Assembly (NCBI GenBank): GCA_016201045.1
Contig: JACQDM010000002.1
Location: 434,001-498,000, forward strand
Source: Afipia sp.
GTDB taxonomy: Bacteria > Pseudomonadota > Alphaproteobacteria > Rhizobiales > Xanthobacteraceae
DNA length: 64,000 nt
Direction: 5' to 3'
In this document: one piece after another, positions 9,130-20,001 of the stretch
How positions within the stretch are numbered: the stretch's first letter is position 1
Layout of the letters: the number at the start of each line of letters is the position of its first letter
Notes under the pieces: generated by a model
The model's database searches: none
Told to the model about the DNA's origin: nothing
The model's input: only the letters and a program-made list of their open reading frames with translations
Translations under genes and position numbers: made by a program

Positions 9130-9318
9130 ACTCTTCAACTAACAGAATTTGAGGCCTGAACGACCGCAGGTGCGGTTCATCTGCGCCTTTGCGGAACGCG
9201 GATGTGACGGCTGCGTTCATAAAATGCCGCCACTGCAACGCGACCAACGCTTGACGTCGGGGCGAACCGGTTCAAATTGCGTGGCAGGCGTTTCCTGTAG
9301 CAAACAAGGCATCCGGTC

Positions 9319-10791
9319 ATGTTGGACAAGGTCTCCGGTCTCAATCTCAAAGATAAAGGCCTGCTTCGCGACGCGTGCCTCATCGCTGGCGAATGGTTGA
9401 AGGCCGATAGCGGCGGAACTATCACGGTCGACAACCCTGCGACTGGCGCAGTCGTCGGCAATGTACCCAACATGGGTGCCGCTGAAACGAAACGCGCGAT
9501 CGAAGCGGCCAACGCGGCGCTGCCGGCATGGCGCGCGAAGACCGCGAAGGAACGCTCGGCAATTCTACGCAAGCTGTTCGATCTGATGATGACCAATCAG
9601 GATGATCTGGCCGCCATCATGACTGCCGAACAGGGCAAGCCGTTGACGGAAAGCAAAGGCGAAATCGCTTACGCTGCAAATTTTATCGAGTGGTTCAGCG
9701 AAGAGGGCAAGCGCGTCTACGGCGATACGATTCCGTCGTTCGGGGCGGACAAGCGCATCGTCGTTCTCAAGCAACCGATCGGCGTCTGCGCGGCGATCAC
9801 GCCGTGGAATTTTCCGGCGGCGATGATTACGAGAAAGGCCGGACCGGCGCTTGCAGCCGGATGCACGATGGTGGTCAAGCCGGCCAGCCAGACGCCATTG
9901 TCGGCTTTGGCGCTCGGCGTCTTGGCAGAACGGGCGGGTGTGCCAAAGGGCGTGCTGTCTATTGTCACAGGCTCTGCGACGGCCATCGGCGGTGAAATGA
10001 CGTCCAATCCGATCGTCCGCAAGGTGACGTTCACGGGCTCGACCGAAATCGGGAAGAAGCTGATGGCGCAGAGCGCTTCGACCGTGAAGCGCACCTCGAT
10101 GGAATTGGGCGGCAATGCGCCTTTCATCGTGTTCGACGACGCCGATCTCGATGCGGCGGTGAAGGGCGCGATGGCGTCGAAATACCGTAATGCCGGGCAG
10201 ACCTGCGTTTGCGCCAACCGGATTCTTGCGCAGGACGGGATCTACGATTCCTTCGTCAAAAAGCTCACCGAAGCCGTGAAAGGCTTCAAGGTCGGCGACG
10301 GCACGGAAAACGGCGTGACCATCGGCCCACTCATCAACATGGCAGCCGTCGAGAAGGTCGAGGAACACATCAAGGATGCTGTTTCCAAGGGTGCGCACGT
10401 CGTGACCGGCGGCAAGCGGCATTCTCTTGGGCGCACCTTTTTCGAGCCGACGATTTTGACCGACACCAAGCCTGACATGCTGATCTTCCGCGAAGAGACA
10501 TTCGGGCCTGTCGCGCCGGTCTTCCGGTTCAAGGCCGAGGACGAAGCCATCAAGCTTGCCAACGATACTGAATTTGGGTTGGCGGCTTATTTTTATGGCC
10601 GCGATATCGGCCGCATCTGGCGTGTCGCCGAAGCGCTCGAATACGGCATGGTCGGTATCAATGAAGGCATCATCTCAACCGAGATCGCGCCGTTCGGCGG
10701 CGTGAAGGAAAGCGGCAACGGCCGCGAGGGATCGAAATACGGCATCGATGACTATCTGGAAATCAAATATCTCTGCATGGGCGGAATATAG
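9319..10791 (+). CDS. gabD: succinate-semialdehyde dehydrogenase, NAD(P)-dependent
   Basis: 490 residues, full length for the aldehyde dehydrogenase superfamily. It has the cofactor region [23 protein letters not shown], the general base Glu262 in MELGGNAPF and the nucleophile Cys296 in GQTCVCANR. The C-terminal [18 protein letters not shown] is typical of GabD rather than of generic ALDH. It oxidises succinate semialdehyde to succinate, feeding the TCA cycle from GABA or 4-hydroxybutyrate. No GABA transaminase gene is adjacent. The upstream 189 bases hold a TTGACG that could be a -35 box but no clear -10. Confidence 0.92.
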   Translation: MLDKVSGLNLKDKGLLRDACLIAGEWLKADSGGTITVDNPATGAVVGNVPNMGAAETKRAIEAANAALPAWRAKTAKERSAILRKLFDLMMTNQDDLAAIMTAEQGKPLTESKGEIAYAANFIEWFSEEGKRVYGDTIPSFGADKRIVVLKQPIGVCAAITPWNFPAAMITRKAGPALAAGCTMVVKPASQTPLSALALGVLAERAGVPKGVLSIVTGSATAIGGEMTSNPIVRKVTFTGSTEIGKKLMAQSASTVKRTSMELGGNAPFIVFDDADLDAAVKGAMASKYRNAGQTCVCANRILAQDGIYDSFVKKLTEAVKGFKVGDGTENGVTIGPLINMAAVEKVEEHIKDAVSKGAHVVTGGKRHSLGRTFFEPTILTDTKPDMLIFREETFGPVAPVFRFKAEDEAIKLANDTEFGLAAYFYGRDIGRIWRVAEALEYGMVGINEGIISTEIAPFGGVKESGNGREGSKYGIDDYLEIKYLCMGGI

Positions 10792-10861
10792 CTTTCCCGC
10801 ACCCGGCGTGGCCGTATAAGTCCATTTGGGTTCGATGGATTGTCGGCAGAAGGGGGCGAAC

Positions 10862-11656
10862 TTGGAAGATCGCATTTCGGTTACGATGCAGGACGGCGTT
10901 GCAGACGTGCGTCTGGTTCGCGGCGACAAGATGAATGCGCTCGACGCCGCGATGTTCGACGCGCTCGTTGACACTGCTGAGAAGCTCAAGTCGCAAAAGG
11001 ACCTGCGGGCTGTCGTGCTTTCCGGCGAAGGCCGGGCATTCTGCGCGGGCCTCGATACCAGCCGATTTGCTGCAATGAGCGGCGGCGGTGAGACGAAGCT
11101 GCGCGATCTTGCAAAGCGCACGCATGGACAGGCCAATCATTCGCAGCAGGCAGTTTGGGGTTGGCGTCAACTGCCGGTGCCGGTGATCGCAGCCGTGCAT
11201 GGCGTTGCGTTTGGCGGCGGCTTTCAACTGACGCTCGGTGCCGACATGCGGTTTCTCGCGCCCGACACCAAAATGTCTATCATGGAAATCAAATGGGGCC
11301 TCGTTCCCGACATGGCGGGAACGCCCATTCTTAGTCAGCTCGTGCGCGACGATATTCTGCGCGAGCTGACATTCACGGGGCGCATCTTCACGGCCGGGGA
11401 GGCGATGAGTTTTGGGCTGGCGACGCGCATCTGCGACGACCCACGAACTGAGGCCCTGTATTTGGCTCGCGAGATCGCGGGAAAGAGCCCAGATGCCATC
11501 CGTGCGATCAAGCGCCTTTTGAACAATCTATCGATCGATCCGGGCCGGGCATTGCTTGCGGAATCGGTCGAGCAGATGAAGCTGATGGGATCGCCAAATC
11601 AGACCGAGGCCGTTCGCGCCAACACGGAAAAGCGCGCGCCGAACTTCATCGATTGA
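10862..11656 (+). CDS. enoyl-CoA hydratase/isomerase family protein
   Basis: Crotonase fold, about 264 residues. The CoA-binding and oxyanion motifs GRAFCAGLDTSRF and VHGVAFGGGFQLTLGADMRF are clear, followed by MSIMEIKWGLVPDM, in which the Glu is at the usual second catalytic site. I chose the TTG at 10862, 6 bases after GAAGGGGG, over the ATG at 10826, whose extra 12 residues look non-homologous. The reaction is probably hydration of a 2-enoyl-CoA; the substrate cannot be told from sequence. It lies 70 bases after gabD and 30 bases before ppc. Confidence 0.9.
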   Translation: MEDRISVTMQDGVADVRLVRGDKMNALDAAMFDALVDTAEKLKSQKDLRAVVLSGEGRAFCAGLDTSRFAAMSGGGETKLRDLAKRTHGQANHSQQAVWGWRQLPVPVIAAVHGVAFGGGFQLTLGADMRFLAPDTKMSIMEIKWGLVPDMAGTPILSQLVRDDILRELTFTGRIFTAGEAMSFGLATRICDDPRTEALYLAREIAGKSPDAIRAIKRLLNNLSIDPGRALLAESVEQMKLMGSPNQTEAVRANTEKRAPNFID

Positions 11657-11686
11657 CGGCAGATTAAAAAGCACCACAATCGCGGA

Positions 11687-14449
11687 ATGAATTCCACGTC
11701 AATGCATCCGCCGGACGCCGATCTCGACGCCCGGCTGCGTGACGATATCCGGCTGCTTGGCCGGATTCTCGGCGATACCGTTCGCGATCAGGAGGGCGCC
11801 GCCGTCTTCGATCTCGTCGAGCGCATCCGGCAGACTTCGATCCGTTTTCACCGCGATGAAGACAAAACGGCGCGCCGCGAACTCGCCGAAATTCTCGATG
11901 GCATGTCGGCGGGCGATACCGTGCGGATCGTTCGCGCATTCAGCTACTTCTCGCACCTCGCCAACATTGCCGAAGATCACAACAATATTCGCCAAATGCG
12001 TGAGCATAGCATTGCGGGCGATGAACCTGCGCCCGGAACCCTGGCAAGGGCAATTCAGCGGGCTCATGAAACCGGCATCACGTCGAAAAACCTATACTCG
12101 TTCTTCGAAACAGCACTCGTAAGCCCCGTTCTGACCGCGCATCCGACCGAGGTCCGTCGCAAGAGCACCATCGATCGCGAAATGGAAATTGCGGCGTTGC
12201 TGGACCGCCGCGATCGCACGCAATTGACGCCTGACGAATTCGAGGCGAGCGAGGAGCAGTTACGCCGCGCCGTTCTGACGTTGTGGCAGACGAACTTGCT
12301 GCGGCGAACGAAGTTGACGGTTCTCGACGAGGTAGCAAACGGTCTGTCGTTTTACGGTTATACCTTCTTGCGCGAAGTTCCGCGACTGCATTGCTCGCTC
12401 GAAGATCGCTTGCGTCAAGGGACTGGCGGCGCACCGGAGAAGCTCTCGTCGTTCCTGCAGATGGGCAGCTGGATCGGCGGCGACCGCGACGGCAATCCGT
12501 TTGTCACCGCTGACGTGATGCGCGGCACGTTGCGTATGCAGAGCACCCAGATTTTCAACTACTATTTGGAGGAATTGCACGAGCTGGGAGCAGAACTTTC
12601 GCTTGCCGCGAACCTTGCCGATGTCTCGCCGGGGTTGCGCGCTCTCGCCCAGCAATCGCCCGACACATCGCCGCACCGTGCAGGCGAACCTTATCGTCTG
12701 GCGGTTTCCGGCATTTACGCGCGACTAACCTCGACGGCTCTCGCTTTGAATCTTGAAGCGAGCCGACAGCCTGTGGGCCATGCCGAGCCATATGCTGTTG
12801 CTGCGCAATTTAAGGCTGATCTGGACGTTCTCGAACAATCGTTGACGGAGAACCATTCAGAGGTGATTGCGCGCGGTCGCCTGCGTCAGCTTCGCCGCGC
12901 AGCGGATTGCTTTGGCTTTCATCTGGCCGCGCTCGATATGCGGCAGAATTCCGCCGTGCATGAGCGCACGATTTCGGAGCTGTTGGAAGCGGCTGTCCCC
13001 GGGACAGGCTATCGCGAACTCCCCGAGGACAAACGCATCGCGTTGTTGTTGCGCGAACTGAAAACGGCGCGGCCGCTGGCATCGGAATTCGTCTCTTACA
13101 GCGATGAAACGCAGAGCGAGCTTGCGGTGTTGCGAGCGGGTGCCCGCGCGCATGCGGTCTATGGTCCTGCCGTCATCCCCCAATGCATCATTTCGATGAC
13201 GAAGGGAGTTTCCGATCTGCTTGAGGTTGCCGTTCTGCTCAAAGAAGTCGGGCTTGTCAGTCCGAGAGGAAAGAGCAGCCTTAACATTGTTCCGCTGTTT
13301 GAGACAATCGACGATCTGCGCAACTGCGCGCAGATCATGGATCAGCTTTTGTCTTTACCGGATTATCGTAATCTCGTTCACAGCCGTGGCGGGCTGCAGG
13401 AAGTCATGCTGGGTTATTCCGACAGTAACAAGGACGGCGGTTTCGTCACCTCGGGTTGGGAGCTTTACAAGGCGGAAATCAGTCTCATAAAGATTTTCCA
13501 GAAGCACGGCGTGCGCTTGAGGTTGTTTCACGGCCGTGGCGGTTCGGTCGGCCGCGGTGGCGGACCGAGCTATGACGCAATTCTCGCGCAACCCGGCGGC
13601 GCAGTGAACGGACAAATCCGCATCACCGAACAGGGTGAAATCATTTCCAGCAAATATTCCAACGCGGAAGTCGGGCGGCGTAATCTTGAAATCCTCGCTG
13701 CCGCGACGCTTGAGGCGAGTTTGCTGCAGCCGAAGCATTCAGCGCCCCGCGACGAATATATCACCGCGATGGAAGAAATCTCGGCGCTTGCCTATGCGGC
13801 GTATCGCAATCTTGTCTATGACACCGACGGCTTCGAGGACTATTTCTGGGCGTCGACCGTTATCAGTGAAATTTCGACTTTGAACATCGGCAGCCGGCCG
13901 GCATCGCGTACCAGGACTCGCAAGATCGAGGATTTGCGCGCGATCCCGTGGGTATTCAGCTGGGCACAATGTCGCCTGATGCTGCCGGGCTGGTTTGGAT
14001 TTGGCGCGGCGGTCAACGCGTGGATGGCTAAACATCCGAATGAAGGTATCGCCTTTCTGCGCGAACTTTACCGTGAATGGCCGTTCTTTCAGACTTTGCT
14101 TTCGAACATGGACATGGTGTTGTCGAAAAGCAGCATCGCGATTGCGTCGCGCTATGCGGAGCTGGTGCCGGATGAAAGGCTGCGCACGACGATTTTCGAG
14201 CGAATCCGTACCGAATGGCATGGGTCGATCGATGCGCTCCTCAAAATCATGGGACATGACCGGCTGCTTCAGGGCAACCCGCTTCTCGAACGCTCGATCC
14301 GGAATCGCTTTCCGTATCTCGATCCGCTCAACCACGTTCAGGTGGAATTGCTAAAGGCTCATCGCGCGCAAAGCACGGATGAGCAGGTGTTGCGCGGGAT
14401 TCAGCTGACGATCAACGGCATCTCTGCCGGGTTGCGTAACAGCGGTTAG
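11687..14449 (+). CDS. ppc: phosphoenolpyruvate carboxylase
   Basis: 920 residues, the normal bacterial length. Catalytic His152 lies in [23 protein letters not shown] near 576 and [14 protein letters not shown] near 615 form the PEP/bicarbonate site; and the protein ends in [13 protein letters not shown], the conserved C-terminus. It carboxylates PEP to oxaloacetate, an anaplerotic step. The gene follows the crotonase gene by 30 bases and ends 6 bases before the stop of the convergent SDR gene. Confidence 0.96.
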   Translation: MNSTSMHPPDADLDARLRDDIRLLGRILGDTVRDQEGAAVFDLVERIRQTSIRFHRDEDKTARRELAEILDGMSAGDTVRIVRAFSYFSHLANIAEDHNNIRQMREHSIAGDEPAPGTLARAIQRAHETGITSKNLYSFFETALVSPVLTAHPTEVRRKSTIDREMEIAALLDRRDRTQLTPDEFEASEEQLRRAVLTLWQTNLLRRTKLTVLDEVANGLSFYGYTFLREVPRLHCSLEDRLRQGTGGAPEKLSSFLQMGSWIGGDRDGNPFVTADVMRGTLRMQSTQIFNYYLEELHELGAELSLAANLADVSPGLRALAQQSPDTSPHRAGEPYRLAVSGIYARLTSTALALNLEASRQPVGHAEPYAVAAQFKADLDVLEQSLTENHSEVIARGRLRQLRRAADCFGFHLAALDMRQNSAVHERTISELLEAAVPGTGYRELPEDKRIALLLRELKTARPLASEFVSYSDETQSELAVLRAGARAHAVYGPAVIPQCIISMTKGVSDLLEVAVLLKEVGLVSPRGKSSLNIVPLFETIDDLRNCAQIMDQLLSLPDYRNLVHSRGGLQEVMLGYSDSNKDGGFVTSGWELYKAEISLIKIFQKHGVRLRLFHGRGGSVGRGGGPSYDAILAQPGGAVNGQIRITEQGEIISSKYSNAEVGRRNLEILAAATLEASLLQPKHSAPRDEYITAMEEISALAYAAYRNLVYDTDGFEDYFWASTVISEISTLNIGSRPASRTRTRKIEDLRAIPWVFSWAQCRLMLPGWFGFGAAVNAWMAKHPNEGIAFLRELYREWPFFQTLLSNMDMVLSKSSIAIASRYAELVPDERLRTTIFERIRTEWHGSIDALLKIMGHDRLLQGNPLLERSIRNRFPYLDPLNHVQVELLKAHRAQSTDEQVLRGIQLTINGISAGLRNSG

Positions 14450-14455
14450 AGCCGA

Positions 14456-15376
14456 TCAAATCGCATCCCACGAAAAGACATCAGCAGATCGATCGAGTTT
14501 GTAGAACGATGATTTGAGTGCCGGCATGCCGTGCTCAGCGAGTGATTTGCACGTCCAGCCTTCCGCACGGTGCACGGAACGAATGGGGCGCGATTGGCCC
14601 ATCAGGAAGATTTCGTTCATGCGAACCGCGAAAATTTGTCCCGTCACATCCTTCGCGGCATCGCTCAAGAGAAATACCGACAGCGGCGCGATCTTTTCCG
14701 GCCCCATCTGCTGCATGCGCGCGACGCGGGCCTTTTCTTCTTCGGTTTCGGTTGGGATCGTGCCGATCAGGCGGCTCCACGCGAACGGTGAGACGCAATT
14801 CGAGCGCACGTGAAAGCGATCCATGTCGAGCGCGATGGATTTCGACAGTCCCACGATACCGAGCTTTGCAGCGGCGTAGTTCGCCTGTCCGAAATTTCCG
14901 ATCAGCCCCGAAGTCGAGGTGAAATGCACGAACGCGCCGCTTTCCTGTTCACGAAACAGACGGGCCGCGGCATGCGACACGTAGAACGATCCCATCAGAT
15001 GCACTTTGATGACCGACTCGAATGCTTCGATGCTCATGCGGTGAAAGATCGCATCGCGAAGGATTCCGGCGTTGTTCACGACGCCGTCCAGCTTCCCGTA
15101 TTTGTCGACCGCCATTTTCACGATCTTGCTGGCCGGTATCGCTTCCGCGACGGTTTCGAAATTCGCTGCCGCCGTTCCGCCGCGCTTTTCGATTTCGGCG
15201 ACGACTTCCTCGGCTGGTGCCGCACTTGTGCCCGATCCGTCGGCGGCAACGCCCGGATCGTTGACCACCACCTTCGCGCCTTCCGCTGCAGCGAGGAGAG
15301 CGATCTCACGTCCAATGCCTCGTCCAGCACCGGTAACGACGATTACCTTTCCATCGAGTGCTTTGCTGCTAGCCAT
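14456..15376 (-). CDS. SDR family oxidoreductase (3-hydroxyacyl-CoA dehydrogenase-like)
   Basis: 306 residues. The Rossmann motif VTGAGRGIGREIALLAAAEGAKVVVNDPG is followed by NNAG and the catalytic pattern ending YAAAKLGIVGLSKSIALD. The long insert VNDPGVAADGSGTSAAPAEEVVAEI is typical of the MFE-2/HSD17B4-type SDRs that act on 3-hydroxyacyl-CoA. The ATG at 15376 behind GGGGAG is preferred; the frame stays open upstream but that stretch is antisense to the thiolase end. It is the last gene of a probable operon with the thiolase and OB-fold protein, suggesting side-chain or unusual acyl-CoA degradation. Confidence 0.9.
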   Translation of the reverse strand: MASSKALDGKVIVVTGAGRGIGREIALLAAAEGAKVVVNDPGVAADGSGTSAAPAEEVVAEIEKRGGTAAANFETVAEAIPASKIVKMAVDKYGKLDGVVNNAGILRDAIFHRMSIEAFESVIKVHLMGSFYVSHAAARLFREQESGAFVHFTSTSGLIGNFGQANYAAAKLGIVGLSKSIALDMDRFHVRSNCVSPFAWSRLIGTIPTETEEEKARVARMQQMGPEKIAPLSVFLLSDAAKDVTGQIFAVRMNEIFLMGQSRPIRSVHRAEGWTCKSLAEHGMPALKSSFYKLDRSADVFSWDAI

Positions 15377-15395
15377 GTGAACTCCCCGAATTTGT

Positions 15396-16535
15396 TTATT
15401 GTTGATTCGTGAAAACGATCGTGCCGCTGGCGGCGAACATGCCACCGACGCCGTGGCACACCGAAATCTTCGCGCCCTGAACTTGAGCGGGCGCAATGCC
15501 GCGCATCTGCCGCACGCTCTCCTGCAGCGCGTACATCCCATACATTCCCGAATGCATGTAGCTCAATCCGCCGCCGTTGGTATTGCAAGGCAACTTGCCG
15601 CCGGGCGCCGTGTTGCGATCTGCGATGAACTTTCCGGTCTCTTTATGCGGCATGAAGCCGAGATCGCCGAGACCGTAAAGAGGCAGATGCGCGAAGGCGT
15701 CGTAAATCATAAGGTGATCGACATCCTTGTGCGTGATGCCGGCCTCGCGAAATGCAGTTGGTCCGGCAACACGAAATGCGCGCGATGAGTCGAAGGTCTG
15801 CATCTGACTGACCATCGGTGTCTCCACGCTTTCGCCGGTGCCGAGAATGTAGACAGGCTTCTGCGGAAAATCCTTCGCGCGGTCGGCTGACGTCAATATC
15901 AGCGCACCGCCGCCATCGGTGACGAGACAGCACTGTAGAATGCGGAATGGATAGGCGATCATGCGCGAGTTGAGAACGTCCGCGACCGTGATTGGGTCTT
16001 TCATGGTGGCTCGCGGATTTTTCGCGGCCCACTCGCGCTGCACGACAGCAACCATCGCGATCTGCTCGTGTGTAATGCCGTGCGTCTTCATGTACCGCAA
16101 CACCGGAATAGGAAACATGCTGGCCGGAGTCGTCACGCCATAAGGCAATTCAAATTGGCCGTTGAAGCTGTCCGGCCCGATCATGCGTGGGGTGCGGCCG
16201 ATGTTCGATTTTCCGCTTTCGGCGTGCGTGATGAGCACGGTCTTGCACAGCCCGGCCTCGATGGCCGCCGCGGCGTGACGAACGTGCAGCATGAACGAGC
16301 AGCCGCCGACCGATGTGCCGTCCACCCATGTCGGGGTGATGCCCAGATAGTGCGCGATCTGCTGCGGTGTTTCGACGGCGGTCGCGATGCCATCAATATC
16401 CGATGGTTTCAGGCCCGCATCGGCGAGCGCATTGAGCGCTGCGTCCGCATGCAGTTGAATTTGTGACATATCGGGAATGATACCGAGCCTTGTTGTCTCG
16501 GCAGCACCGACGATCGCAACCTGATTTCGGCGCAT
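15396..16535 (-). CDS. thiolase family protein (SCP-x/acetyl-CoA acetyltransferase-like)
   Basis: 379 residues of the thiolase superfamily, SCP-x-like branch. The active-site region is TSVGGCSFMLHVRHAAAAI (nucleophilic Cys), followed by NPHRAT-like variation, NTNGGGLSYMHSGMYGM and the C-terminal CHGVGGMFAASGTIVF with the second reactive site. Members cleave or form 3-ketoacyl-CoA and often act on sterol side chains or aromatic acids, working with a DUF35 OB-fold partner, which is exactly the upstream neighbour, 3 bases away. GAAGGG precedes the start. Confidence 0.91.
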   Translation of the reverse strand: MRRNQVAIVGAAETTRLGIIPDMSQIQLHADAALNALADAGLKPSDIDGIATAVETPQQIAHYLGITPTWVDGTSVGGCSFMLHVRHAAAAIEAGLCKTVLITHAESGKSNIGRTPRMIGPDSFNGQFELPYGVTTPASMFPIPVLRYMKTHGITHEQIAMVAVVQREWAAKNPRATMKDPITVADVLNSRMIAYPFRILQCCLVTDGGGALILTSADRAKDFPQKPVYILGTGESVETPMVSQMQTFDSSRAFRVAGPTAFREAGITHKDVDHLMIYDAFAHLPLYGLGDLGFMPHKETGKFIADRNTAPGGKLPCNTNGGGLSYMHSGMYGMYALQESVRQMRGIAPAQVQGAKISVCHGVGGMFAASGTIVFTNQQ

Positions 16536-16538
16536 GGT

Positions 16539-16949
16539 TCAGCCCTTCGCCGGACGAAACAGCGGAAGGGCGATTTTGTCATCGAGCTTCTCGAATTTGA
16601 CTTCGAGCGGCATGTCGAGCGTCAGGGCCTCCGGCGCCTGCGGGCAATCGACGATGTTGGTCATCATTCGTGGGCCTTCGTCGAGTTCGACGACAGCAAT
16701 CGAATAGGGCGGGGTGAAGCCTGGAGCCGGGCGGTGATGAATGATGTAGCTGTAGAGCCTAGCTTTACCGCTGGCCGCAAACACGCTGACCTTGCGCGAT
16801 GCGCAGGATGGACAAAAGGGCCGCGGCGGGAAATAGACGTTTGAACAATCGTCACAGCGCTGGAGCCGAAGTTCGCCGGACAAAGTGCCGTCCCAGAAGT
16901 GTTTCGTTTCAGGCGTCGGGACGGGACGGGCGCGTAACGCTTCAGCCAT
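16539..16949 (-). CDS. Zn-ribbon OB-fold (DUF35) acyl-CoA-associated protein
   Basis: 136 residues. A short helical N-terminus (ETKHFWDGTLSGELRLQRC) leads into a rubredoxin-like zinc ribbon with two CxxC knuckles (RCDDCSNVYFPPRPFCPSC) and then an OB fold (SYIIHHRPAPGFTPPYSIAVVELDEG). These proteins pair with SCP-x thiolases and are thought to bind CoA substrates or stabilise the partner. The gene is only 3 bases upstream of the thiolase start, so the two are very probably cotranslated partners. Confidence 0.9.
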   Translation of the reverse strand: MAEALRARPVPTPETKHFWDGTLSGELRLQRCDDCSNVYFPPRPFCPSCASRKVSVFAASGKARLYSYIIHHRPAPGFTPPYSIAVVELDEGPRMMTNIVDCPQAPEALTLDMPLEVKFEKLDDKIALPLFRPAKG

Positions 16950-16967
16950 GCGAAATGCTCACTATCG

Positions 16968-19817
16968 CTAATTCAGGGCCTTCATGATCGCAGCATTGAT
17001 CTTTGAAAGTCCAGCCCCGGCGTCGCCTTTGATATGAAGCCGAAGTGCGCGCCGGTTGCGTTCGGTGAGCACGCCGAAATCACCGCGCGCCTGCGCGGCC
17101 TCGATGATGCCGAAGCTGGCTTTCTGCCCCGGAATGGCGAGGTCCTTCGTGGCATCTGACGTGATCTGCAGGAATACGCCGCTGTTCGGACCGCCCTTGT
17201 AAGCCTGGCCGGTTGAATGCAGAAAACGGGGACCGAATCCGACGCAGGTCGCGACATGTTTCTTGTCGCGAATGGCGAGGCGTGCTGACTGCATAGACTC
17301 GATATTTTTCCCGTTTCGATCCACATAAGCGAGCAATGCAAAGTAGTCATTCACGCCGATGCGCGACAGGTGAGCCTTCAGCCACGACTCGAGACCGCCG
17401 TTTGCACCCGCCTTCTTCAGCGCCTCTGCGTTTTTCTGATCGGTATAGATTTCAATTTCGCCATCCGCAGCGACTGATTTTTCTACAGGCAGCGATCCGG
17501 ATTTTTCAAAGGCCGATGTCAGCTCGCGCGTCTTGATCTTGGCAGCTTCGACGTCGGGCTGATCGAACGGATTGATTCCCATGACGGCGCCTGCAACCGC
17601 AGTCGCAATCTCAAACCGGAAAAATTCCTGACCGATATGTGCAGGATCGGTCACTGCGATGCGGATGACCGGATGTCCTGATTTTTCCAGCGCGGTCAGC
17701 GCCGCAGCGCGCGCGCTGTCCTTATCACTGTTGATATTGAGATCGATGAAAATCCGGTCTTTGCCGTATACGTCTGGTTTGCTGAGCGTTTCATCCGCGA
17801 GTGGGATCAGCGCTTTGCTATTCTTGCCGGTGGATTCGGCGATCAACTGTTCGGTCCATGCTCCGAAATCCGCAATCTGTGTGGACGTGCTGAGAGTCAC
17901 TTTGTCCCGTCCCGCTTTGTATGCGGCACCGAGCGCGAGACCGAGCTGGATGCCGGGATTGTCCCGCGGCGGCACGTCGCTGCCGCAAGCGCGAACTATC
18001 GATGCCGTGAGATCGAGGAAGTTTCCGACATCGATTCCCGCCGCGGCCGCAGGGACGAGGCCAAACGGAGACAACACCGAATAACGCCCGCCGATGCTGG
18101 GTGCGCCATAAAAGATGTGAGCGAAGCCGCGCGCCTTCGCTGTCTTCTCAAGTGCGGAGCCCGGATCGGTGACGGCCACGAAATGCGAACCGGCCTTGTC
18201 TTTGAGAGCTTCGCCAACGTGCGCAAAAAAATAATCCATCAGCACGTTCGGTTCGGTTGTGCCGCCGGATTTGCTCGAGACGATGAAGAGCGTAGTGCCG
18301 AGTTTGACGGTCGATTCCATTCGCGCGACCTGCGCGGGATCGGTCGAATCCAGAATATGCAGTTTCGGGAATCCCGCCGCCGCGCCGAACGTCTTGGCCA
18401 GCACTTCCGGCCCGAGACTCGATCCACCCATGCCGAGAACGACGGCATCCGTGAATTGCTGCTGCTTCACCCAATCGGCAAAAGTCTGATAGCGCTGGGG
18501 CGACTTCTGTTCGCGTTCAACCGCATCCAGCCATCCAAGCCATTTGCTCTCGTCGCTGCCGGACCAAATCGATGCGTCGCGGTTCCAGAGCCGTCTGCCC
18601 TTTCCTTCCGCTGACCACGAGTCGATCAGTGCTTTGAATTGTCCGTCGAGATCGGTGCCGAGATCGACGGTCTGGCCATCGATCCGGCTGCCCAGCATCT
18701 TCGCACGCTTCTGCGCGACGGCGCCGAGCAATTTGTCGGCAGCGTCTGCAAACAGTTGCACGCCGTCATCGACGAGTTTTTCTGTGATCGCATCGAGCGA
18801 AATTCCGGTCTTTGCAAGGTCTTTGAGGACGCGCTCGGCATCGCCTACGTTTTCTTCAAGGCTGTTGCGCGGTTTGCCGTGATCGCGAAACGCATCGAGA
18901 GTCGCAGGAGGAACGGTGTTGACCGTATCGCGGCCGATCAACTCTTCGACATAGAGAACATCGCTGTACGCCTTGTTTTTCGTTCCTGTACTTGCCCACA
19001 ACAGGCGCTGCACGCGCGCACCTTTCGTAGTGAGTTTTTTCCATCGATCGGTGGCGATGACTTTTTTGTAGTGCTGGTAGGCCAGCTTGGCGTTGGCGAT
19101 CGCGGCTTTGCCCTTGAGGCTCTCAAGATGCGCCTTCTGGTCCTTGTCGTTGGCCGCGGCAATCTTCGCGTCAAGCTGCTTGTCGACTTCGACATCGATG
19201 CGGCTGACAAAGAAACTAGCGACGCTCGCAATCTTTTTCGGATCGCCGCCGTTCGCGATGAATTTTTCCAGACCCGCGATATAGGCTTCGAGTACCTGCG
19301 CATACATGGCTTGTGAGAACAGGAGCGTGATGTTGATGCTGATGCCTTCCGCCGTCAGCGCTTCGATGGCGGGCAGGCCCTCGCGGGTTCCGGGTACCTT
19401 CACCATGAGGTTGTCGCGCTTGACGTCACGCCACAGCCGACGAGCTTCGGCGAGCGTGCCGGCCGTATCCCGCGCGAGATAGGGTGACACTTCCAGACTT
19501 ACATAGCCGTCTTCGCCGCGCATCCGGTCGTAGACGGGCCGCAACATGTCGGCCGCCGCCTGAATGTCCTCGACCGCGACGGCTTCATAGAGTTCGCCGA
19601 CCTGGCGGTCGTGTTCCTTCAGAAGTTTCGAGATCGCGCTGTCGTACTCGTCGCCGCTGCCAATCGCCTTCTCGAAGATAGAAGGGTTGGAGGTCACGCC
19701 TTTGACGCCGTCGCGGTCGATCAGCGCCTTGAGATCGCCTTTTGCGATAAATCCGCGCGCGAGAAAATCGAGCCAAATGGCCTGACCGAAATCTTCGAGT
19801 TGTTTGACGGGGTTCAT
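16968..19817 (-). CDS. bifunctional transaldolase / glucose-6-phosphate isomerase
   Basis: About 949 residues. The N-terminal third is transaldolase (GVTSNPSIFEKAIG, NLMVKVPGTREG with the Schiff-base lysine), and the rest is phosphoglucose isomerase (MGGSSLGPEVLAKTFG, SSKSGGTTEPN). The fusion links the non-oxidative pentose phosphate pathway to glycolysis/gluconeogenesis in one polypeptide and is well known in Bradyrhizobium-like bacteria. The ATG at 19817 starts MNPVKQLEDFGQ, the usual transaldolase beginning, and is preferred over an upstream in-frame start at 19877. It precedes the OB-fold gene by 18 bases and could share its transcript. Confidence 0.93.
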   Translation of the reverse strand: MNPVKQLEDFGQAIWLDFLARGFIAKGDLKALIDRDGVKGVTSNPSIFEKAIGSGDEYDSAISKLLKEHDRQVGELYEAVAVEDIQAAADMLRPVYDRMRGEDGYVSLEVSPYLARDTAGTLAEARRLWRDVKRDNLMVKVPGTREGLPAIEALTAEGISINITLLFSQAMYAQVLEAYIAGLEKFIANGGDPKKIASVASFFVSRIDVEVDKQLDAKIAAANDKDQKAHLESLKGKAAIANAKLAYQHYKKVIATDRWKKLTTKGARVQRLLWASTGTKNKAYSDVLYVEELIGRDTVNTVPPATLDAFRDHGKPRNSLEENVGDAERVLKDLAKTGISLDAITEKLVDDGVQLFADAADKLLGAVAQKRAKMLGSRIDGQTVDLGTDLDGQFKALIDSWSAEGKGRRLWNRDASIWSGSDESKWLGWLDAVEREQKSPQRYQTFADWVKQQQFTDAVVLGMGGSSLGPEVLAKTFGAAAGFPKLHILDSTDPAQVARMESTVKLGTTLFIVSSKSGGTTEPNVLMDYFFAHVGEALKDKAGSHFVAVTDPGSALEKTAKARGFAHIFYGAPSIGGRYSVLSPFGLVPAAAAGIDVGNFLDLTASIVRACGSDVPPRDNPGIQLGLALGAAYKAGRDKVTLSTSTQIADFGAWTEQLIAESTGKNSKALIPLADETLSKPDVYGKDRIFIDLNINSDKDSARAAALTALEKSGHPVIRIAVTDPAHIGQEFFRFEIATAVAGAVMGINPFDQPDVEAAKIKTRELTSAFEKSGSLPVEKSVAADGEIEIYTDQKNAEALKKAGANGGLESWLKAHLSRIGVNDYFALLAYVDRNGKNIESMQSARLAIRDKKHVATCVGFGPRFLHSTGQAYKGGPNSGVFLQITSDATKDLAIPGQKASFGIIEAAQARGDFGVLTERNRRALRLHIKGDAGAGLSKINAAIMKALN

Positions 19818-20001
19818 GATGTGCGGATCGGGCTTTCTTGACGTGTTCGTGCGGGGCGCATGTATGCACACCTTCAATCGGGCCGGAAGGCCTGTATTTC
19901 CCTTCGTTTAGGACGATTCGAGAGTGGAATGTTCCGTGACGATTTCGTCATCGCGCTGTTTTGGGATTGATTTGCGCGCGGCAATTTCCGAGCATCGCCG
20001 G

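Noticed and set aside
9251-9279. TTGACG as a -35 box before gabD
   Set aside because: The -10 position at 17 bases reads AAATTG, too weak to support a promoter call.
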